64,000 nucleotides of DNA, taken from Actinomadura fibrosa. GTDB taxonomy: Bacteria; Actinomycetota; Actinomycetes; Streptosporangiales; Streptosporangiaceae. The DNA lies in assembly GCF_900659615.1 (NCBI RefSeq), contig NZ_CAACUY010000018.1, forward strand, positions 1-64,000, given 5' to 3'. Below, piece after piece: positions 18,399 through 26,915 of the stretch (position 1 is its first letter; each line of letters opens with the position of its first letter). The notes below the pieces were generated by a model. That model saw only the letters and a program-made list of their open reading frames with translations, had not been told where the DNA came from and did no database searches. The position numbers were made by a program, and so were the translations under genes.

Positions 18399-18997
18399 CA
18401 GTCGCCGAGTTTGTCGACGTCGACGCCGATCACCTCAGCGCCCTTGTCGATTCGTTCGACCTTGGCGTTACCGGTGATGTCGGCGGCTCCCGACACCCTG
18501 CCTATCCGTACCGCCACAGCCCGTCCTAGGACTTCTTCGGCGTTGATGGTTCCCGCGATGACCGGTCCAGATGGCTGGCGGTCCTCGCCGCGGAACGTGA
18601 AGCGCTGTCCGTAGACCGCTTCCAGCAGGCCGCGCAGTGCGTCAAGGATCAAGAGGAGGTCTTGGTCGGCTGGGGTGACAGGCTTGATCTCGTCGGTGTA
18701 GTCAGAAAGGCGCCTGCGCAACTCGGCCACTTCATCGGCAACGTGGTCCAAGACCTCCAGGTTGGCGACCAATGGAGCCGGGTGACCTTCCAGCATCGAG
18801 ACGTCCAGCGGAATCGATGCTCGCTGTCGCGCCATTTCCGGTTCGCGCCTCTCACGACGGCTCTTGAGGAGTTCACTCGCCTGGCCGTAGATGAAAGTGA
18901 CCCCCTGAGTGAGCACTGCCCCGCCGAGCACGGACAGCGTCAGCGGATCCGTCACCACGCCCTCGCTCCGGTGATGAGTTGACTTCGTTCGCTCCAT
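18398..18997 (-). CDS. Small partner of the STAND ATPase, unknown
   Basis: The product is up to 199 residues. A GTG at 18955 just after GAGCGAGGG is also a good start and gives 185. The N-terminus (TDPLTLSVLGGAVLTQGVTF) is an amphipathic or membrane-leaning helix followed by a basic patch (KSRRERREPEMARQRA). The middle is helical and acidic, and the C-terminus is a short-period pattern rich in Val, Ile and Gly (AVRIGRVSGAADITGNAKVE) suggestive of a beta solenoid. The stop overlaps the ATPase start codon, which implies co-translation and a shared role. I know no function for it. Confidence 0.65.
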   Translation of the reverse strand: MERTKSTHHRSEGVVTDPLTLSVLGGAVLTQGVTFIYGQASELLKSRRERREPEMARQRASIPLDVSMLEGHPAPLVANLEVLDHVADEVAELRRRLSDYTDEIKPVTPADQDLLLILDALRGLLEAVYGQRFTFRGEDRQPSGPVIAGTINAEEVLGRAVAVRIGRVSGAADITGNAKVERIDKGAEVIGVDVDKLGD

Positions 18998-19085
18998 CTT
19001 CTATCCGCATGGAACCGTTTCGCCACCGGAACCGGAGTGGGTTGACCAGTAGCGGACGAGGGCGGACCAAGCAGTCGGAGCGATT

Positions 19086-19325
19086 ATGACCCTGAACTCA
19101 ACCGCGACTCCGTTGAGTAAACGGCTGCACGACAAGCCGCTGCACAACGACGAGGCCAAGCTGCGGGTGCTGTTCAATCGGCTCGCCGGGCATGGCCTGA
19201 TGCTGATGCTGATCGACCGAACCGCCTCGATCGACGCGATGCCGATTGCGGTCATCCGCACGTCCGGCTGTCAGGTTGCCTACCTGCCCGGTGCGGTATG
19301 GTCGCCTTCGGGTCGTCCGGTTTGA
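19086..19325 (+). pseudogene. IS110-family transposase N-terminal fragment
   Basis: A 79-codon frame matches the RuvC-like region of IS110 transposases (LMLMLIDRTASIDAMPIAVI, then GCQVAYLPG), where the family normally continues into a KTDARDA box. The frame leaves the family after VAYLPG and stops. The copy is a different subgroup from the one at 12.6-13.8 kb. Confidence 0.6.
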
Positions 19326-19595
19326 GGGGCACGATCAACTTCAGGCGCGCCCGAAACATGAGCGGCGCGGCTGCCTGCACCGGCGCCTGCTTGGAGTGCC
19401 GCAGGGTGATCATCAGGTTCGCGGCCGGATCAACGCCTGCCGGATTGCCTGGCCCCGTGATTGTTGTAGAACGATCGTCACACGCCAGGTAATCAGGTAT
19501 GCCGTCGGGCACCTCTCGGGCCATTGACCGGTCGCCCGGTCGACTGCACCGAGCCGCCATGACAGCGAGGTGAGTTGCGTCGTAATTGAGAGCCG

Positions 19596-20084
19596 TCAAG
19601 CGATCTTTGCCTGGGCGACTGCGCCGAAGACTGTCTCGAAGGGGCGTGCGTGGTTGGCTTCGATCATGTAGTAAGCGCCGCTGGGGTGTAGGTGCCCGGT
19701 CGTTGTGTACGCCGTTACTTCGGCGGGTGTCAGGACGGCTAGGTCGCTGAAGGCGTCACCGAGAACGTAGTAGAGCGGGATGGGAGCGTTGGCGCCAGCG
19801 AACTGCAAGCCGGCCTGGACGCAGGTACGCGAGATGGCGTACCGGCCGGTGTGCGGGCGCATCCGGGTCTTGGCGTCGATGGTGACCACGTCGGGGCCGC
19901 GGGCGGCGATCATGTCCGGGAACTGCCGCAGTGCTGAGTCACATGCGCTGAGGACGCGCTGGATGGCGGCGGGGTAGGTGCCCTAACCGCAGGGATGCAC
20001 CGTCCAGCCGAGTCGTTGCAGTTCAGCGGCGACGCGGAGTTCGTGCTGATCGCCGCGGTGCTTGCGTGCCTGCCAGTCCGCCAC
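19596..20084 (-). pseudogene. PD-(D/E)XK-like nuclease with one amber stop
   Basis: Starting at the GTG at 20084 behind an AAAGGGG ribosome site, 162 codons run to 19596 with a single in-frame TAG at 19983-19985 (PCG-stop-GTYPAAI). The N-terminal helix has the Glu of nuclease folds (DQHELRVAAELQRLGWTV). The core reads ARGPDVVTIDAKTRM, a PD-x4-DAK arrangement that fits a PD-(D/E)XK active site. The rest is intact (PIPLYYVLGDAFSDLAVLTP). The nuclease call is inference from these motifs. It follows the sigma-factor operon by about 90 bases on the same strand and could be its last gene. Confidence 0.5.
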
Positions 20085-20172
20085 TCCGGCCCCTTTCGTA
20101 GCAGAGGAACGTGATGCCTGAGCTCGGCTTGAGCCTGCTCCGTGCTGGTCGCTGAGTTGCGGGTGCTTGGTT

Positions 20173-20796
20173 CTAGCGAGAGGGTTGAAGGGCAGCGTGG
20201 TGGCCGCTTCCTTCGAACAGGCGCATCACGTGGGTGTGAAGGCTGTGCATCTGGGCGCTGGCAGTCCCGTTGGAGGCGGTCTGGCCGCGGGCGCGGTCAC
20301 GCAGAGCAGCGTCCAGATCGCTGCCTTGCTGCCGCATGACGCGGTCGGCCTGGTCCAGATTCTGCTGGATCTCATCCAAGATGCGTTGTGCTTGGCTCTT
20401 GGTCAGGCTGCGGTTGGCCAGCCCCGAGCGCAGTTGCAGCAGAGCGGGGCGGGCGTTGGCGATGAACGCAGCGCCTGCGAAGAAATCGTCTGGAGATCGC
20501 AGGACGGTCCGCAGGTAGAAGTCGAAGGCGTCGATGCGGTCGCACACGGCCTGCAATGCTTGGCTAGTGGCCCGAGACGTGTCCGCCTCATCCGCTGCGG
20601 AGGACGCTTGCTGGTCGGATTGGTTGGGCGGCGGAACCTGTCCGCGCACGCGATTCTGGAGGTCGGCCAGTGCCGCTTGCGGCTCTAGGCGTGCCTGCAG
20701 CTTGGCCAAGATCCCGGCCATGCCGGACTCGAGGATGGCGTCCAGTTCCGCGTCGTAGTCGCGGGGGCCGAGATTGTCGGGGTTCGGGGTGGTCAC
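20173..20796 (-). CDS. Helical protein of sigma-factor operon, unknown
   Basis: The 207-residue protein is soluble and almost wholly helical, rich in Gln and Ala, with likely coiled-coil stretches (RILDEIQQNLDQADRVMRQQ at about 145-164) and a low-complexity linker (PPPNQSDQQASSAADEAD). Its ATG overlaps the stop of the sigma-factor gene by four bases. A dedicated anti-sigma or partner protein is a natural guess from this position, but it has no zinc-binding HxxxCxxC motif or membrane helix. I recognise no family. Confidence 0.6.
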   Translation of the reverse strand: MTTPNPDNLGPRDYDAELDAILESGMAGILAKLQARLEPQAALADLQNRVRGQVPPPNQSDQQASSAADEADTSRATSQALQAVCDRIDAFDFYLRTVLRSPDDFFAGAAFIANARPALLQLRSGLANRSLTKSQAQRILDEIQQNLDQADRVMRQQGSDLDAALRDRARGQTASNGTASAQMHSLHTHVMRLFEGSGHHAALQPSR

Positions 20797-21434
20797 TGCA
20801 CCCTCCTTCGAGTGAGCCCCAGCTGCCGGGCGAGGTTATCGCGGGCTCTGCGCAGGTTCTGCCGGACCGCTGCGGAGTCGCACTCCAGGAAATCGGCGAT
20901 CTCGGCGGGGCTGAACTCCGCGATCGTCATGCCCATGACTTGGCGCTGCATGGGCGGCAGCGCCTTGATGGCGTCCAGGATCATCTGCTCGTCATCGGTG
21001 AACTCGGCGGGGTTCCCGCTGGCCAGCCGATGCGAGGTATCGAGCAGCGTCTCTTCCGTCGGCGTCTCATGCTCTCGGACACGGACGTTGGCCCCTAAGA
21101 AATTGCGCCAGGCGACCTTGTACAGCCAGGCCTTGGGATGCTGGATCGAGACCCAGGCCTTCAAGGCTTCTTCGAACGCCGCCTGAGCGGCGTCGTCGGC
21201 CTCGTACTGATCGGCTCCCTGAGAGAGCAGATACCGGACCAGGCCTGGTTGCTCGGCGATGAAGAACTCAACGAAGTTCGTCACGCTAGCCACTGTGACG
21301 GGCGGCGCGGGTGCTGTGAAGTCCAGCGCTGGGTGCCGGCTGTCTCGGCGCTGTAGTGCTGGCTCGTCTCGCACTATCCCTCCTTCCTGCGCCATCGTCA
21401 CGCCTCCATGAACCGGCGGGATCGCCGCGCTCAA
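20793..21434 (-). CDS. ECF-like sigma-70 family factor
   Basis: The 213-residue protein has a region 2 (LVRYLLSQGADQYEADDAAQ, AFEEALKAWVSIQHPKAWLY, then KVAWRNFLGANV) and a region 4 HTH (KALPPMQRQVMGMTIAEFSP, then AEIADFLECDSAAVRQNLRR) of ECF sigma factors. About 60 extra residues precede region 2. Overlaps of four bases at both ends tie it to the 394- and 207-residue genes in one operon. The genes it directs are not evident. Autoregulation of this operon is plausible. Confidence 0.75.
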   Translation of the reverse strand: MSAAIPPVHGGVTMAQEGGIVRDEPALQRRDSRHPALDFTAPAPPVTVASVTNFVEFFIAEQPGLVRYLLSQGADQYEADDAAQAAFEEALKAWVSIQHPKAWLYKVAWRNFLGANVRVREHETPTEETLLDTSHRLASGNPAEFTDDEQMILDAIKALPPMQRQVMGMTIAEFSPAEIADFLECDSAAVRQNLRRARDNLARQLGLTRRRVQ

Positions 21435-22615
21435 ACCGTGGCGTAGAGCGTGTTCGAGCGCGGTGTGGACGGCCTAGGCTTCCAGGTCAGGCCGCGGATC
21501 CCGGCCTGATGGCCGAGCACGCCGAAGGCCCACGCCTTGGCCTCATTCTCGCTTTCGAACCTGGGGCCGCCACCGCGGCGGGAGTAGACGTGCACCAACC
21601 GCCACCCGTCGGTGGTCTGCCGCAGCAGGAACATGTTTGCTTGCAGGGCCTCCATGGTGAACCAGCCCTCACCGGGCTCCTCGTCGTGCAGCGGGCTCCA
21701 ATCGATCAACGAGCACGGGACTCCCGCCTTACGAGCTGCGGTCTCGATGATCCGAGCTGCCCAGAGCCGCGCCTTCCGATCAGTCATCGGGCGCGCTTTA
21801 TGGCCCAGGATCTTCCCGACCATCGCGCAGCGGTCGTCCCACTGCAGAGCAGAAGTTGCTGTTTCTCCCTCGCACAGCGGATACCGGACGGGAGCGGAAG
21901 CGCTAGCCGGTGCGTCGTGTGCGTTCGAACCGTGCAGCGCGACCCGCCCGACCAGGACCTCGCCCGCCTGCATGGCCCGCCCAAGCGACTCGGGAGTGAT
22001 CTCTCCGGGGTGGGGTGTCTGTGTCACTGCGAACAGGACACCGTCGTGACGGCGGGCGGCGTCCAACGCCTGCTGGGTCGCTGGAACCTCGTAGCTGTTG
22101 AACGGTGCGCTCTTCATTGACACCGCCAGGGAATCCTCGGTGACCCGGGCGAACGCGCCTTGAATGGGAGCACCGACGGTCCCGTCAGCCGCGAGTGGAG
22201 CAAGGCCGGCGTTCCGGTAGGCGAGGTTCAGACGCGGCTGCCAGCGTTCCTGCGCGTCCTGCTCGAGGGTTACCGACTCCAGGCTCGGGTTCAGCAGCAC
22301 CATCGGGATGTGGTCGGAGCCGTCTGCGGTGGTGGGCACCATGGTCAGGCCGGTGATGAAGCTGAGATGGGCCTCAGGCGTGCGGTCGAGCACCCCGCTG
22401 TCGTTCCATTCCGAAGCCCGGCACACCTGATGGTGCAGCGTCGCCGTCGCGAGAATCATGATGTCGTCGACGCACAGCGAAGGCGGGTCATCTCCCAAGA
22501 ACCGCCCGCAGGTCTGGCAGTCCACCGCCCAAAGCCATCGGGCGATCTCCCGCAACGACCGCTCACCGAGCTTGTCGTCTACGTCCTGAGCGATATGAAT
22601 CTGCTCCACTGCCAT
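21431..22615 (-). CDS. Unknown 394-aa protein, first gene of sigma operon
   Basis: The frame is open to 22834, but the stretch before 22615 looks like a leader. The ATG at 22615 (MAVEQIHIAQDVDD) is preferred. The soluble protein has two Cys close together (VDCQTCGRFLGDDPPSLC around residues 34-51) that could bind a metal, a mid region LSFITGLTMVPTTADGSDHI, and a C-terminal domain VHVYSRRGGGPRFESENEAK. I cannot name a family. As first gene of an operon with a sigma factor, a sensing or effector role is possible. Confidence 0.55.
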   Translation of the reverse strand: MAVEQIHIAQDVDDKLGERSLREIARWLWAVDCQTCGRFLGDDPPSLCVDDIMILATATLHHQVCRASEWNDSGVLDRTPEAHLSFITGLTMVPTTADGSDHIPMVLLNPSLESVTLEQDAQERWQPRLNLAYRNAGLAPLAADGTVGAPIQGAFARVTEDSLAVSMKSAPFNSYEVPATQQALDAARRHDGVLFAVTQTPHPGEITPESLGRAMQAGEVLVGRVALHGSNAHDAPASASAPVRYPLCEGETATSALQWDDRCAMVGKILGHKARPMTDRKARLWAARIIETAARKAGVPCSLIDWSPLHDEEPGEGWFTMEALQANMFLLRQTTDGWRLVHVYSRRGGGPRFESENEAKAWAFGVLGHQAGIRGLTWKPRPSTPRSNTLYATV

Positions 22616-22872
22616 GCAGCACCACCTCGTCATGCCGGGGCGCTCCGCCCAGTGACGGAGGCGCTGGGAATGCTTGTAAGTGCGCCGAAGAGGCACCTCC
22701 GTGACGGCCACTCCGAAAAAGGCTTGTGACCTGCGCTTTTTGACAACAGCCAACGCGACTACGTCCACGATGGGTAGGGACGCACCCTCTCCGTCCGCGT
22801 TGCGCTTGCCGGAGGCTCTGTCCGTGCTGGTCAAGGGAGGTCACCGACGAGCGGGAACAGATCTTCAACGGC
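22616..22872. promoter_or_regulatory. Upstream region of the sigma operon
   Basis: About 250 bases carry no gene I can support. The stretch should hold the promoter for the minus-strand operon. A possible TTGTCA hexamer lies at about 22741-22746 on that strand, but no convincing spacing to a -10 box is visible. Confidence 0.3.
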
Positions 22873-23160
22873 CTATGTCGGCTCGTTGGCGGCTCGGCGG
22901 TTCCGAAACGGACTGACACGGAGGGGGATGTGGCGGCATGGGGATGGTGCTGGATGCGAATAGAGCGGTACAGTCTGATATTGAGAGCACTGTTCTGATA
23001 CGAGAGCAGCCGACTTTCAATCCGTAGGTTGTGGGTTCGAGTCTCACGCGACCCACCACCCCTGACCTGCGAAAACGCGAGAACACCCGGCTTCTCCGCC
23101 GTCACGTTTGCCCTAGTTCGTTCCAATGTCGGCTCGAGGGTGGCTCGTGGACACGTACCG
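22873..23160. other. attP-like module, copy 2
   Basis: Direct repeat of the block at 2045-2330, in the same order and orientation: paired TCGGCTCG-TTG-GCGGCTCG near 22878, spacer, tRNA 3' end 23002-23058, and TCGGCTCG-AGG-GTGGCTCG near 23130. It differs at scattered positions from copy 1, including TTT to TTC in the anticodon position of the tRNA piece, so the duplication is old. The two copies bracket about 20.8 kb. Confidence 0.6.
23002..23058 (+). other. tRNA-Lys-like 3' fragment, second copy
   Basis: It is the same 3' half-tRNA as at 2173-2229, with the T arm GTGGGTTCGAGTCTCAC and CCA end. The 5' half is absent. One T-arm base pair is now a wobble, and the anticodon reads TTC instead of TTT. 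It is not functional as a tRNA. It probably marks an attachment core. Confidence 0.65.
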
Positions 23161-23268
23161 GAACGGCCGGGACTCTTGAAGCTCCGGCGAAGGGCAAGGT
23201 AGCGCCGAGGCCTGATGGGCCTGGGGTGGGGTGCCTGCCGAACTTGGCGCGGGTTCGGGTTGGACTGG

Positions 23269-23470
23269 TCAGAGTGTTCGGTTGCGTCGTCTGCGGGCGG
23301 CGCGGATCTCGGCGTCGGCGACCTTGTCGTCCAGCAGTGTGTACAGCTGTGTGGTCTCGGTACTGGTGTGGCCGAGACGTCGGCGGACGCCTCGATGGAC
23401 ACCCCGGCGTTGCCGCAGTTGGTGGGTGGCGATGTCGACTCCGGTGGCCGCGCAGTAAGGGAGCCGCTCC
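23269..23470 (-). pseudogene. Tyrosine recombinase C-terminal fragment
   Basis: The peptide GVDIATHQLRQRRG retains the H-x-L-R catalytic motif, and GHTSTETTQLYTLLDDKVAD carries the GH box and nucleophile Tyr of XerC/D-like recombinases, but about 15 residues between them are missing or out of frame. No N-terminal part precedes it. It lies just beyond the second attP-like module and is a different integrase subgroup from the relic at 7.1 kb. Confidence 0.7.
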
Positions 23471-23977
23471 GGAATACGCCGGAAAGGGATTAAGGGGGAC
23501 GTTGTCGACGCCCGAAAGTCCGGCTCAGCCTCAGGGTGCGGCGGTGCTGAGGCGGTTCGTCTCTGCACCTTCATGCTTCCATGGCTCTGAACGCGATGCG
23601 GGTGGCCGGTCGGGGCGTCCAGCGTCGGCCTGATCAAGTGGGGCTTTCACCGGGGAGCCGGCCGGGCAGTGCCGGCTCCCCAGGGGACGGCGGACCGTCC
23701 CAGGGGGGTGCCGCCGCCGAGAAGGTCGGTGGCACCCCGGCTCATTGCATGGGTGGCAGGCGGCCGTGGGGCTGGGCTGGCTTGGTCGGCGCCGCCGGTG
23801 CAGCTTCAGAGCTGGAGCCGTGTGCCGTTGGTGGACACGTTCCCGGTGACATCGAGGCACTTGCCCGAGTAGACCTTGGCCAGGTCGTCCGACGTGTGGG
23901 TCCGTTGCTGCGAGGAGTCGTCGTGGCAGTCCCGCAGGTGCGTCACCGTGGCGTCGCCGCTTGAGGGCCGACGGTAC
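23471..23977. other. Degenerate tail of the GH30 gene; no intact gene
   Basis: On the minus strand, 23820-23977 still encodes parts of a ricin-type lectin domain (SGKCLDVTGNVSTNGTRLQL) out of frame with the GH30 gene and followed by a stop. The remaining part (23471-23820) shows no gene I can support. Confidence 0.55.
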
Positions 23978-25627
23978 CTAGGCATTTGCCCGCGCTCGGA
24001 ACGTCCCGTCGGCGTGGCGGGTCCACTGCTGGGCGTTGGTGCCGTTGCATCCGTACAGCTGCACGGCCGTGCCGTTGGCCGTGGCGGCGTCGGCGACGCA
24101 CTTGCCGGCCAGGCCGGTGATCTGCCGGGTGCCGCTGGCGCCCGACTGCGTGCCTGACCAGGTGAACGTGGCGGTCGTCCGGGCGGGCAGGGTGTAGGTG
24201 AACGACTGGCCGCCCCACGCCACCTTCACCGACTGGGCGCCGGTGCCGCCGTTGTGGGCGATCAGCGCCTTGGAGCCGTCGGGGTTGGCGTAGGCGACGT
24301 TCTGCACGGTGCCGTTGGCGGTGGAGTCGATGCGGCGCGCTCCCGGCTTCACGAACTTGGTCAGATGACCCATCGTGTAGTACTCGATGGTGTAGTCGAC
24401 CTGGCCCGCGCGGCTGCCGCCCTCCTGGACGGTGACCAGGCCGGTGCAGGTGCCGCAGCCGCCGTTGTGCGGGCCCATGTTCTGGTTGACCGCCAGGCTC
24501 CACTTCACCTCGGCGCTGGACCAGTTGCGGGCGTGCTCGACGATGTCTCCCATGTCCTCGTTGTGCTGGTTGGACACCCAGGTGCCGCCGGAGTGCTCGG
24601 TGTTGAACTGCGTCATCGACGGATACTGGTCGTGCGTCTGGGTGCCCACCGACGGGCTGCCGGCGTAGTCGTGCCATCCGATGCCGGCCGACAGCGGGTC
24701 GTTGCGAAGGGCGGTGTCGGCGACGATCTGCGACCCGAAGCTCGCGTAGTCGCCGTAGTTCCAGTCGAAGTGGATGACCTTGGTGGTGAGGCCGGCGGCA
24801 CGGAACGCGGGGTAGACGTGGTTCTTGGTGAACTCCACCAGGCCGGAGGGATTCCACGACATCCCGGGGTAGTTCATGGCGGTCGGGTTGCCGGCCTGGC
24901 AGCAATTCGGCTCGTTCTGCACTGAGATGTAATCCACCGGTACCCCGGCCGCCCGGTATGACTGGACGTACTTGGCGAGGTACTGGGCGTACATGGGGTA
25001 GTACTCCCACTTCAGCCAGCCCATCTGGTCCATCCGGCCGTTGTCCTTCATCCAGCCCGGCGCGCTCCACGGCACGCCCATCACCCTCAGCTGCGGGTTG
25101 AGCTGCTTGGCCTGCTGCGTCAGCAGCCGGACGCCGGTGTCGTAGCCGTTGGCGCCGAAGTCGTTCAGGTCGCAGCACGTGTCGTCCAGCGACACGTTGC
25201 CCGGCCGTGACAGGTCCGAGGCGCCGATCGGGTTGCGCACGAACGACAGCCCGATGCCGTCCACCGGATGGAACAGGCGGCGCATCACCGCGTCCCGCGT
25301 CGCGGCGCTGATCGCGCCGCCCCGGAACAGGTACGCCGTCGTGTCGGTGATCGACGCCCCGCCGCCGGTGAACTGCTGGTAGCGGACGTTCTCGTTCACC
25401 GAGATCGTGTGCGTGGCTCCTGGGCTGGTGGCCGCGAAGGCGACGGGAGTCTGCTGCTGGAGCCCGCGGGTGACGACCCGCCCACCCGGGTCGGACGTCG
25501 TGGTCAGGTAGACGTTCACCGTCTCCCCGGCCGCCGAGGCGGGCGGCGCGACGGCGCCCAGGACGGGCACGGCGAGCAGGGCGGCTGTCAGGACGGTACG
25601 GAGGCGGGGGCTGCCGGTCGCGGGCAT
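23978..25627 (-). CDS. Secreted GH30 glycoside hydrolase with broken lectin tail
   Basis: The start at 25627 gives a 549-residue protein with a signal peptide (TVLTAALLAVPVLGAVAP, then ASAAG). The GH30 domain shows the acid/base Glu in DYISVQNEPNCC at about residue 237 and the nucleophile Glu in FNTEHSGGTW at about residue 336. A beta-sandwich follows, then the start of a ricin-type lectin (GKCVADAATANGTAVQLYGC) that is cut by a frameshift at residue 549. GH30 members act on beta-glucans, beta-1,6-galactans or glucosylceramide. A beta-1,6-galactanase would fit the GH27 and GH54 enzymes elsewhere in the window. Catalysis is probably unaffected by the lost tail. Confidence 0.8.
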   Translation of the reverse strand: MPATGSPRLRTVLTAALLAVPVLGAVAPPASAAGETVNVYLTTTSDPGGRVVTRGLQQQTPVAFAATSPGATHTISVNENVRYQQFTGGGASITDTTAYLFRGGAISAATRDAVMRRLFHPVDGIGLSFVRNPIGASDLSRPGNVSLDDTCCDLNDFGANGYDTGVRLLTQQAKQLNPQLRVMGVPWSAPGWMKDNGRMDQMGWLKWEYYPMYAQYLAKYVQSYRAAGVPVDYISVQNEPNCCQAGNPTAMNYPGMSWNPSGLVEFTKNHVYPAFRAAGLTTKVIHFDWNYGDYASFGSQIVADTALRNDPLSAGIGWHDYAGSPSVGTQTHDQYPSMTQFNTEHSGGTWVSNQHNEDMGDIVEHARNWSSAEVKWSLAVNQNMGPHNGGCGTCTGLVTVQEGGSRAGQVDYTIEYYTMGHLTKFVKPGARRIDSTANGTVQNVAYANPDGSKALIAHNGGTGAQSVKVAWGGQSFTYTLPARTTATFTWSGTQSGASGTRQITGLAGKCVADAATANGTAVQLYGCNGTNAQQWTRHADGTFRARANA

Positions 25628-26009
25628 CGATGCATCTCCTCGTCGGGGGACGGTCGTCGCACACCCCCGCACGCTGCCCGACGTGACGGCGGTAACGAGA
25701 AGGAAACAATGCGGCAAGCGCACTGTCAATGCTTCTCCATCACTTTTTTTAAGGCTTAGTTCAACTACGAATCACCCACAGCGCCCGAGTGTCGGGACCT
25801 CGACGACCGAGAGGTCCAGCCCCGCACCGTCGAACTACCTGCGCCGTCGGCCCGGCCATCGTGCTGTCCCGGTCCATCTGCCTGATGACCTTGGTGATGG
25901 CGGAGGCCTTCTCGCCGTGATCTTTGCCCGGGACGGGGCTGTCGGGGCGGGGCGTCACGGAGCTGGGTCGCGGGCCGCGTCGTCGTACTGGCCGTCGGTT
26001 CGTGCCCGG
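25628..26009. other. Promoter region of GH30 and filler, no gene
   Basis: An AT-richer patch (ACTTTTTTTAAGGC around 25742-25755) on the upstream side of the GH30 gene may belong to its promoter. No operator palindrome like the one before the GH27 gene is visible. The remainder to 26009 may hold a scrambled middle part of the transposase relic at 26010-26608. Confidence 0.4.
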
Positions 26010-26608
26010 GGGCGGGTCGGTCTCACAGGCGGTCGGGTGCGGAGATGACCGCCAGCACGTACATGCGGGCGCCGGTGAGAGTCACGGTCTCCAGGAAGGC
26101 ACACGCCGGCAGCGCCTCGGCCTGGGAACGCAGGAACCCGGCCCAGGTGGTGGCGGAACGCTCAGGCGCCGGGTCGACGCCAGCGTCGTTGAGGATCTCC
26201 CCGCCGGTGGCAGGCGCCACCTTGATACCGAGCGCCAGCAACTCGCTGTGCACCCGCCGATAGCTCCAGCCCGGGTTCTCCCGCACCAAGCGCAGAACCA
26301 GCAGCCAGATGGAACGGACGGTCGGTGGACGGCCCGCGCTTGCGTTTCGAGCGGGCAGCGTGCCGACCGGCAATCAGGGCACGGTGCTAGCGCAGCACCG
26401 TGTCCGGCCGCACCAGGAGCCGCGTCCGGCGCAGTACGCCGCGAGGCAACCGGTTCAGCAGCGCCGCCAGCAGTGCCCGGTCCGAAGCGGTGAACCGCAC
26501 CCGCGTCCCGGCCAGCTGACGTTCCAATACGGCGACCTGATGCCGCAACACCAGAATTTCGGTGTCCTTTTTTCGATCAGTCATCGGGAGAAAGGCGGAG
26601 GGCCGCAA
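26010..26608 (-). pseudogene. Integrase-core transposase, N-terminal half
   Basis: From 26608 the frame gives KKDTEILVLRHQVAVLERQL, then DRALLAALLNRLPRGVLRRT. After a frameshift near 26390 it gives LVLRLVRENPGWSYRRVHSE and LETVTLTGARMYVLAVI, the region leading into the integrase core. It ends where the first catalytic Asp region should continue. The missing C-terminal half is of the same family as the fragment at 7591-7990, also on the minus strand. Confidence 0.75.
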
Positions 26609-26915
26609 AGGTGTTCGCCACGGTCAAGCAGGCCAATCGCAACAGCACGGCCACCCATCATCCCGCGGCAACCGCCTCACCGCGGCCTGTCCCTGCCACT
26701 GATCAGCCCCATGTCAGAGCCCACCTCCTGCACGTCCCACCCGCACGGACGCAGTTCTCGGCAGGCACAGGGCTGGCGAGCGGCGCCATGGACCGAGTGA
26801 TGGACTCGGTTGCGTTGCATGCTCGGGCCAGGGGCGGAAGTCGCCGTCCGCACGCGGACACGCTTCCACCTGGGTCTCGCTGCAACGGATCTTCGAAGAC
26901 GTGCGTCTCACCTGC

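Noticed and set aside
13386..20000. Genome-wide recoding of TAG
   Set aside because: Other intact genes in the window end in TAG (for example the sfnG-like gene at 55013), so decay or local suppression is the more sensible reading.
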